Under the pieces are notes generated by a model that did no database searches, was not told the DNA's origin, and saw only the letters and a list, made by a program, of their open reading frames with translations. This document shows, one piece after another, positions 21,935 to 26,870 of a stretch of DNA of 26,870 nt (its first letter is position 1; each line of letters opens with the position of its first letter). Made by a program: the position numbers and the translations under genes. The stretch comes from an uncultured Mailhella sp. GTDB lineage: Bacteria > Desulfobacterota > Desulfovibrionia > Desulfovibrionales > Desulfovibrionaceae. The DNA lies in the NCBI GenBank assembly GCA_910579055.1, contig CAJTSU010000032.1, forward strand, positions 1 through 26,870, given 5' to 3'.

Positions 21935-22723
21935 CTATTTCTTCCCGGCCTTGGCGAACTCCACGGCGTCGATAAAGGTTTCCAACGGCACCGCGCCCCG
22001 AACCACCAGATTGTTGACCAGAAAATACGGCGTGCCCGCAAAGCCAAGCTCCTTGGCCTCCTTAATATCCGTCGCTACGATGAGATCAATGGCCTGGGCG
22101 TTTTTCCTGAGATCCGCCTCCAGCTTCTTCACATCCAGCCCCGCCTTGGCCGCTGTTTCCTTCAGCGTAGGCAGGGGGGAATCACTAAGCTTTTTCTGTG
22201 CATCAAAGAGCAAACCATAGAAATCCCAGGCTTTTTTCATATCCTGCCGCGCAGCGGCCACAAACCAGCGCCCGGCCAGAATACCCGTTTCGGAATTGGG
22301 CGACTGCTTGAACACAAAGCGCACATCGTCGGGGTAACGCTTGAGCAGGCTTTCCACCGCAAAGGCCGCCTGCTGACAATACGCGCAGGTAAAGTCGGAA
22401 AAGGCGATCAGGGTCACCGGCGCATCGAGCGGACCACGCGAGGGCCGCTCTTCAAGGCTGGCCTTCTTGGGCTGCCTGGCGTCCTCTTTCCATTGGTTGT
22501 GCAGGGTTTCCATACGGCGGCGATCCGCGCCGAGCTGCACGATATCCAGCGCCGTTTCGCTGTGCTCGCGCAGCACGTCGAGCACGATATCGGGATGTTC
22601 TTTAAGAATGCGCCGTATCTGGTGTTCCAGGTCCGCGTCGGAGGATGCCTTCTCAGGAGCGGCGAGCGCGCCCGCCGCGAACAGACTCACATAACAAGCG
22701 AGCAAAAGAGAAAAAAATTTCAT
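21935..22723 (-). CDS. Periplasmic DsbA-family thiol-disulfide oxidoreductase
   Basis: This 262-residue protein has a clear signal peptide (MKFFSLLLACYVSLFAAGALA, cleavage near residue 21-22). A helical N-terminal segment follows (about 30-75, LEHQIRRILKEHPDIVLDVL), as found in Com1/BdbD-like members. The thioredoxin fold has the active site CAYC (113-116) in FSDFTCAYC and the cis-proline loop GTPYFLVN (Pro232). It probably oxidises or isomerises disulfides in exported proteins. The start at 22723 follows AAAGGTGG. A plausible promoter lies about 90 bases upstream. ribF starts only 8 bases after its stop, an operon of unrelated functions. Confidence 0.9.
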   Translation of the reverse strand: MKFFSLLLACYVSLFAAGALAAPEKASSDADLEHQIRRILKEHPDIVLDVLREHSETALDIVQLGADRRRMETLHNQWKEDARQPKKASLEERPSRGPLDAPVTLIAFSDFTCAYCQQAAFAVESLLKRYPDDVRFVFKQSPNSETGILAGRWFVAAARQDMKKAWDFYGLLFDAQKKLSDSPLPTLKETAAKAGLDVKKLEADLRKNAQAIDLIVATDIKEAKELGFAGTPYFLVNNLVVRGAVPLETFIDAVEFAKAGKK

Positions 22724-22805
22724 AGATCCACCTTTCGGATTGAACTCGAATTACCCTTGCGCCGTACCTTTTACCGGGAGGTCAAAAGGGAGGCATGCCT
22801 GTTCT

Positions 22806-22833
22806 ATCATAAGACAGCCGCAAGTAAAGGCAA
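22806..22833 (-). promoter_or_regulatory. Candidate promoter for the DsbA-like gene and ribF
   Basis: On the minus strand TTGCCT (22828-22833) and TATGAT (22806-22811) are separated by 16 bases. Both boxes are partial matches to sigma-70 consensus (4 and 5 of 6). Confidence 0.4.
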
Positions 22834-23142
22834 GGCGGGGAACTGGGCGGTTTTTCCGTGTGTATAAGGATAGAAAACAGCAAGCATGAAGTTCTCAAGT
22901 CGACTATCACGACTGTTGTTGCACAGACGGCGCTTATTGTGGCCGTTATCGCTTTCCTTAAGTGATTTCACTGTAAGATCGGCATACGGGAAAACTCTCT
23001 GTTCGCAGGGGGCCTTTCTTGTTGCCTGAAGCGGGGAGGCAAGCTCGCCGGCATGATGAAGCAAGACGCGATGAAGGATGTCCCGTTGTGCCGCTCCCCA
23101 TTGTGCTGGGACATGTGCAAACGGAAACAACGGTGTGGGGAA
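22834..23142. other. Intergenic stretch without a recognised feature
   Basis: About 300 bases lie between the DsbA-like promoter region and the nrdD-unit terminator. Reading frames exist on both strands, but none has a ribosome binding site or family-like sequence. Only a small AGTCG/CGACT hairpin near 22900 was seen. Confidence 0.5.
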
Positions 23143-23179
23143 AGAAAAAAGCTCTTACCTGACATTCTCAGATAAGAGC
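23143..23179 (-). terminator. Intrinsic terminator of the nrdD unit
   Basis: On the minus strand GCTCTTA (from 23179) pairs with TAAGAGC (to 23151), extended by two more pairs past a mismatch, followed by TTTTTTCTTT. It ends the nrdD transcript 44 bases after the small glycyl-radical gene. No activase gene (nrdG) lies between. Confidence 0.8.
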
Positions 23180-23222
23180 GTTCTGTTACAAGACAATTTT
23201 CCCTATTCTCTTGCCTCTCTTT

Positions 23223-23420
23223 TCAGCATCCCATGCTGCAATGCTTCACACGATCCCGCTCCTCGGCGCGCTTGCCGTTGTTGAAGCGGTCAATCGTGCC
23301 CACCAGATAGCCGGTGATGCGGCGGATACGTTCAAACCCGACGCCTTCGCCCACCATCTGCACACTTTTCTGCTCGAGTACAGGGGAGTTGCCCTTGGCA
23401 GGGATGTGTTCTGCGTACAT
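23223..23420 (-). CDS. Separate glycyl-radical domain of class III ribonucleotide reductase
   Basis: This 65-residue protein carries the glycyl-radical signature that normally ends NrdD: GFERIRRITGYLVGT, then RFNNGKRAEERDRVKH. The radical glycine should be Gly37 in ITGYL. It starts with ATG at 23420 after GAGGAAGAG, a strong ribosome binding site. It lies 26 bases after the nrdD stop and in a different frame, so it is a gene in its own right rather than an extension. About 30 residues precede the motif (SVQMVGEGVGFE fits the usual linker). The C-terminus is CSMGC, a Cys pair that could exchange disulfides. The activase NrdG would have to put the radical on this small chain, which then docks with the large chain (inference). 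A comparable spare radical domain is known for pyruvate formate-lyase (GrcA/YfiD). Confidence 0.85.
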   Translation of the reverse strand: MYAEHIPAKGNSPVLEQKSVQMVGEGVGFERIRRITGYLVGTIDRFNNGKRAEERDRVKHCSMGC

Positions 23421-23446
23421 ATCTCTTCCTCGTCTATGTTGAAAAA

Positions 23447-25729
23447 TTACAGGGTAATGTTGGGGGTGACGTCGCGAGAGGAGGCCCGTTCATCAGGCGG
23501 ACGGTGATCCTTTGCGTAACCCTTGAGGCGTTTCCATTTTTCCAGTGGAATACCCTCGCCTTCGTGCCGTCCGCAACGGGGGCACACATCGTTAATAATG
23601 CCTGTATAGCCGCACACCGGGTCGCGGTCTACCGGATGATTTATGGAACCATAGCCCACGCCCATTTCTTTCATGGCCCGGATAATATCCTCAAACGCAT
23701 CAATATTGCGGGAAGGATCGCCGTCCACTTCCACATAGGTGATGTGCCCGCCGTTGGTCATGGCGTGATAGGGCGCTTCCAGGCGGATTTTGTCATAGGC
23801 GCTGATGGAAAAATATACCGGAATATGGAAGGAGTTGGTATAATATTCACGGTCGGTCACACCGGGAATCACGCCGAAACGCCCCTGATCCATACGGACG
23901 AAACGCCCGGACAACCCTTCGGCGGGTGTGGCAATGACTGAGAAATTCAGCCCGGTTTCCTTTGTCTTTTCATCGGCCCGGTCGCGGATACGCTGAATAA
24001 TACGCTTGCCCAGCTCCTGCGCGGCTTCAGATTCGCCGTGGTGCTGCCCGATCAGCGCCTTGAGACATTCCGCAAGGCCAATGAAACCGATAGTCAGCGT
24101 GCCGTGCTTGAGGACTTCACGCACTTCGTCATCCGGTCCGAGTTTGTCGGAATCGATCCAGATGCCCTGCCCCATGAGGAAGGGATAATTGCGTACCTTC
24201 TTGACGCTCTGTGTCTCCAGACGCTCCAGAAGCTGCTCGAACACCAGGGAAATCTTGTCGTCCAGACTCTGAAAAAAGGCGTCCACGTCACCATGGGCAC
24301 GGATGCCCAGCCGGGGCAGATTCAGGGAAGTGAAGCTCAGATTGCCGCGCCCGTTGACGATTTCCCGTTCAGGATCGTGCGCGTTGCCGATCACCCGTGT
24401 ACGGCATCCCATATAGGCAATTTCTGTTTCAGGGCGTCCTGCCCGGTAATACGCCTTGTTAAACGGCGCATCAAGGAAGGAAAAATTCGGGAACAGACGC
24501 CTGGCCGACACCCGGCAGGCAAGGCGGAACAAGTCATAGTTCGGATCGCCCTTGCGGTAATTGACGCCTTCCTTCACCTTGAAGATATGAATGGGGAAAA
24601 TCGGCGTTTCGCCGTTACCCAATCCCGCTTCCGTAGCCAGCAGCACGTTGCGGATGACCATGCGCCCCTCCGGGCTGGTGTCCGTGCCGTAGTTGATGGA
24701 GCTGAACGGAATCTGCGCTCCGGCGCGGCTGTGCATGGTGTTCAGATTATGCACCAGCGCTTCCATGGCCTGATAACTGTCTTTTTCGGTCAGTTCCAGA
24801 GCCTTGTCCACGACCTTTTCCGCCTCGTCGGCAGACATTTCGGGCACACGGCAGGCCAGAGTCTCACGGACGAAGAGCATGCCCTCGTCTCCGAGAATGG
24901 ACTCTCTGTCCGCCAGCCAGGCGCGCAGCGCGGCCTTGACAGGCGCGGCGTCATAACCGCGGATATCCAGAACCAGAGCCAGCTTGCTCACAAAACTTTT
25001 GGCCACGCCTTTGGCCATGCCGTATTCAAAATTGGGGATGCTCTGCCCGCCGTGCTGGTCGTTCTGGTTGGATTGGAGGGCGATGCAGGCCAGCGCGCTG
25101 TAGCTCTGAATGCTCTCCGGCTCGCGCAGGAAACCATGGCCGGTATTGAACCCGCCCTCGAAAAGTTTCTTGATGTCGATCTGGCAGCAGGTAGTAGTGA
25201 GGGAGAAAAAATCCAGATCGTGGATATGAATATCTCCGTCCTTATGCGCCTGGCTGTGCTCGGGCTTCAGCATGTACATTTCGTAAAACTGCTTGGATGC
25301 CTCACTGCCGTATTTGAGCATGGTGCCCATGGCGGTATCGCCGTCAATATTGGCGTTTTCCCGCTTCAGGTCACTTTCGCTGGCATCCTTGAACGTGAGG
25401 TCACGCATGGTCAGCATCAGGCGGGTCTTGCGCTCACGCACGCGGGTACGCTCATTGCGGTACAGAATATAAGCCTTTGCGGTGCGGGCGTGGCCGAGCT
25501 CGATCAGAGTTTTTTCCACCAGATCCTGCACTTCTTCCACATCGGGCAGACCGGCCCCCTCGTCGGGGTAACGGGCTTCCAGTTCTGAGCTCACCCGGGC
25601 GGCGATATCCTCAGCCATGGCGTAATCGTCGCCGCCCTGCGACTTTGCGGCGCGAAACACTGCGCGGGCGATCTTTTCCGGCGTGAACGGCACGGTGCGT
25701 AAATCACGTTTTCTCAGGGAACTCAACAT
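23447..25729 (-). CDS. nrdD: Anaerobic ribonucleoside-triphosphate reductase, large chain lacking the glycyl-radical domain
   Basis: The 760-residue protein reduces NTPs to dNTPs without oxygen. Residues about 3-95 are an ATP-cone allosteric domain (RKRDLRTVPFTPEKI, then LGHARTAKAYILYRNER). The catalytic barrel shows GDIHIHDLDF (165-174), TTTCCQID (Cys181-Cys182), NDQHGGQSIPNFEYG, and NHPVDRDPVCGYTG near the end. The Cys-rich segment has only three Cys (706, 716, 719), with Asp703 where a first CxxC Cys is expected. The protein then ends with a 40-residue tail without the RxxGY radical motif, which is encoded by the next gene. The start at 25729 has a weak ribosome binding site. Expression is very likely under the cobalamin riboswitch upstream. 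Confidence 0.93.
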   Translation of the reverse strand: MLSSLRKRDLRTVPFTPEKIARAVFRAAKSQGGDDYAMAEDIAARVSSELEARYPDEGAGLPDVEEVQDLVEKTLIELGHARTAKAYILYRNERTRVRERKTRLMLTMRDLTFKDASESDLKRENANIDGDTAMGTMLKYGSEASKQFYEMYMLKPEHSQAHKDGDIHIHDLDFFSLTTTCCQIDIKKLFEGGFNTGHGFLREPESIQSYSALACIALQSNQNDQHGGQSIPNFEYGMAKGVAKSFVSKLALVLDIRGYDAAPVKAALRAWLADRESILGDEGMLFVRETLACRVPEMSADEAEKVVDKALELTEKDSYQAMEALVHNLNTMHSRAGAQIPFSSINYGTDTSPEGRMVIRNVLLATEAGLGNGETPIFPIHIFKVKEGVNYRKGDPNYDLFRLACRVSARRLFPNFSFLDAPFNKAYYRAGRPETEIAYMGCRTRVIGNAHDPEREIVNGRGNLSFTSLNLPRLGIRAHGDVDAFFQSLDDKISLVFEQLLERLETQSVKKVRNYPFLMGQGIWIDSDKLGPDDEVREVLKHGTLTIGFIGLAECLKALIGQHHGESEAAQELGKRIIQRIRDRADEKTKETGLNFSVIATPAEGLSGRFVRMDQGRFGVIPGVTDREYYTNSFHIPVYFSISAYDKIRLEAPYHAMTNGGHITYVEVDGDPSRNIDAFEDIIRAMKEMGVGYGSINHPVDRDPVCGYTGIINDVCPRCGRHEGEGIPLEKWKRLKGYAKDHRPPDERASSRDVTPNITL

Positions 25730-25787
25730 ATGTTCAACACTCTCAAGTCCTTAAAAAACAGCCGAAGGCCAATATCCATCATCAGGC

Positions 25788-25818
25788 AAAAAAAGCCCTT
25801 CACCCCTTGCGGGGCGCA
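25788..25818 (-). terminator. Candidate expression-platform terminator of the cobalamin riboswitch
   Basis: On the minus strand GCCCCGCAAGGGG and GAAGGGC fold into a GC-rich hairpin followed by seven T residues (complement of 25788-25794), about 60 bases before nrdD. A second T6 run (complement of 25753-25758) follows a short GCC/GGC hairpin. Either could be the AdoCbl-controlled terminator. Confidence 0.5.
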
Positions 25819-25917
25819 CATAGCTGAAAGAGGGGAAAATCGCACGAGTACACCAGGCCCATTTCGGGCCCTTCAACGGCGCGCCTTGCAAGGACCCCCG
25901 CCCCGGAACGATACGCG

Positions 25918-26115
25918 CGGCATGGCAGGTCTTCTGGCTCTCGGGTCTTCATCTTGCATCACCCTTCCCGGCCTCGGAGGGCCAGTGGCATCTTGATACA
26001 AACTCACCGATCACAGCTGCGGGGACAGCTCCGGCCCACCCCGCCTCATATGCCGCACGGGAGATTCCGGATTCCCTCTTCGTTCCCCCCTCAAAGGAGG
26101 GGAGAAACCATGCCG
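25918..26115 (-). promoter_or_regulatory. Cobalamin (B12) riboswitch ahead of nrdD
   Basis: Read on the minus strand, the conserved elements occur in order: GGTTTC near the 5' end, AGGGAATCCGG, GCTGTCCCCGCAGCTGTGA, the B12 box GCCACTGG, CCGGGAAGGGTGATGC, and GAGCCAGAAGACCTGCC. The closing P1 stem is perfect: CGGCATGG (complement of 26108-26115) with CCATGCCG (complement of 25918-25925). The element is 198 bases long and lies 188 bases before the nrdD start. Known family logic is repression of B12-independent enzymes when adenosylcobalamin is available, so a B12-dependent class II reductase is expected elsewhere in the genome. Confidence 0.92.
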
Positions 26116-26251
26116 GGTTTCTGTGTACCCTTCCCTCCGCCCGCGCGTCAACTCGATCAAAATCCTTGCGCCGCAACGATTGCACCGAAAATATGTAAGA
26201 ATGATGCCGGGTTGTGGGTATCAAAAAAAGGCAAAATTTTCCTCCATTACT

Positions 26252-26268
26252 TCGGCACGGGTTTTGCA
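26252..26268 (+). promoter_or_regulatory. Sigma-54 promoter for the FlxA-like gene
   Basis: The sequence CGGCACGGGTTTTGCA has GG (26254-26255) and GC (26266-26267) exactly 10 bases apart, close to the consensus TGGCACG-N4-TTGCA. Predicted start is near 26279, 55 bases before the gene. Confidence 0.8.
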
Positions 26269-26290
26269 CAACAGGCGTTGCGGAAAGGAA

Positions 26291-26309
26291 TCCGGCATCT
26301 TCTGCCGGA
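26291..26309 (+). promoter_or_regulatory. Hairpin in the FlxA-like 5' leader
   Basis: TCCGGCA (26291-26297) and TGCCGGA (26303-26309) form a perfect 7-pair stem with a TCTTC loop, close to the predicted 5' end. It may stabilise the mRNA. Confidence 0.45.
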
Positions 26310-26333
26310 AAACATCCTACAAGGGGTTATAGC

Positions 26334-26837
26334 ATGGAAATTTCCGGTTACAGCAGTATTTTTTTCTCACAGGAAGCGGAACAAAGCGCCCGTGTACGCA
26401 GAGGCAAATCTGCAGAACAGGACGGCAGCGCCCTGAGCCTGACGGGCGGCGATACGGTCAGCATTTCCGAAGAAGCCCGGAAGCTGTCTGAAAAGATGCT
26501 TCTGGAAAAACAGGAAGAGCAGCGGCGGCAGGAGCAGGAAGCTCAGCGGCAGGCCGATGCCGCGCCGGTCGGAAACGGCCCGGCCACGAAAAACGCAGGG
26601 CAGGAAGGAGCAGCGAAAACGGGCGGTTCCGAAGGGGCTTCCGGCAGCGCGGGTAGTTCCTCAGCCGATCAGATTCAAAGCATCAAAGAAAAAATCAAAC
26701 AGCTTGAAGCCAGACTTCAAACCACGGCGGCAAGCTCCCTGCCGGAAAACGTGAAGCAAAGTCAGATTGGCGTGTTGCAGTCGCAGATAAACGAATTGCA
26801 GCAGCAGTTGAACGCGATGACGCAGCAGGCTGCATAA
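26334..26837 (+). CDS. FlxA-like coiled-coil protein
   Basis: This 167-residue protein has an N-terminal segment (MEISGYSSIFF, then GGDTVSISEEARKLSEKM) of the kind found in small motility-associated proteins. A Gln/Glu-rich helical stretch and a Gly/Ser/Ala linker follow. The C-terminal coiled coil IKEKIKQLEARLQTTAAS...LPENVKQSQIGVLQSQINELQQQL matches the FlxA-like family layout. Family function is poorly known, and members are often co-regulated with flagella. The ATG at 26334 is chosen for AAGGGG 8 bases upstream and the start of plausible sequence. An in-frame extension to 26214 would cross the promoter. The strong sigma-54 promoter supports flagellar or otherwise activator-dependent expression. 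No other flagellar gene is visible in the window. Confidence 0.75.
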   Translation: MEISGYSSIFFSQEAEQSARVRRGKSAEQDGSALSLTGGDTVSISEEARKLSEKMLLEKQEEQRRQEQEAQRQADAAPVGNGPATKNAGQEGAAKTGGSEGASGSAGSSSADQIQSIKEKIKQLEARLQTTAASSLPENVKQSQIGVLQSQINELQQQLNAMTQQAA

Positions 26838-26870
26838 CCTTAGAGCATTTTGCGATTGAAAGTATCTACC

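Noticed and set aside
22807..23130. 107-codon open frame on the minus strand after the nrdD unit
   Set aside because: It lies downstream of the terminator, has no ribosome binding site and no family-like sequence.
24038..25588. 516-codon open frame on the plus strand
   Set aside because: It is antisense to nrdD. The nrdD protein shows conserved motifs throughout, this frame shows none.

Overview
The window is about 60% GC chromosomal DNA that looks like a member of the Desulfovibrionaceae (Desulfobacterota, strict anaerobes). The placement is inferred from gene content and style: an oxygen-sensitive class III ribonucleotide reductase under a cobalamin riboswitch, a sigma-54 promoter in front of a flagellum-type FlxA-like gene, proteins with long Ala/Pro-rich linkers, and GC-rich palindromic intergenic boilerplate. 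No phage, transposase, CRISPR array, rRNA or tRNA was found. Most genes are core housekeeping genes. The unusual material lies in protein architecture and in the intergenic DNA.

Layout. 1-1640 (+) is the 3' part of a PreP-like M16C metalloprotease, followed by a GT2 glycosyltransferase (1650-3347). A 630-base intergenic stretch (3348-3976) is full of palindromes. Next come a membrane-anchored TPR protein (3977-4843) and a 1365-residue 7TMR-DISM hybrid histidine kinase homologue (4880-8977). Converging on it from the minus strand are dut (11474-11016), an HD-domain protein (10900-10295) and ddl (10233-9310). Divergent from dut is the translation/transcription operon rimP-nusA-ylxR-infB (11923-17317), with a long leader containing a promoter and an intrinsic terminator. 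infB converges on a small cupin gene (17834-17427, minus). pyrB-pyrC (18185-20416, +) follow, with an apparent attenuator immediately ahead of pyrB. On the minus strand are a DsbA-like thiol oxidoreductase, ribF, and an unidentified 137-residue protein (22723-20518). The last minus-strand unit is cobalamin riboswitch - nrdD - small ORF (26115-23223). The window ends with an FlxA-like coiled-coil gene (26334-26837, +).

Main observations. (1) NrdD stops after its Cys-rich segment, and the glycyl-radical domain is a separate 65-codon gene 26 bases downstream with its own ribosome binding site. This looks like a two-polypeptide class III ribonucleotide reductase, and the pair lies downstream of a B12 riboswitch. 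(2) The large hybrid kinase keeps the whole domain order (7TM sensor, DHp/CA, REC, Hpt), but key phosphotransfer positions appear lost in every module. This suggests a pseudokinase scaffold or a partner-dependent sensor. (3) The pyrB leader has mutually exclusive hairpins, a terminator and an overlapping short ORF, resembling enterobacterial pyrBI attenuation. (4) Two families of short dispersed intergenic repeats recur across the window. All functional statements come from reading the sequence. No database search was possible.
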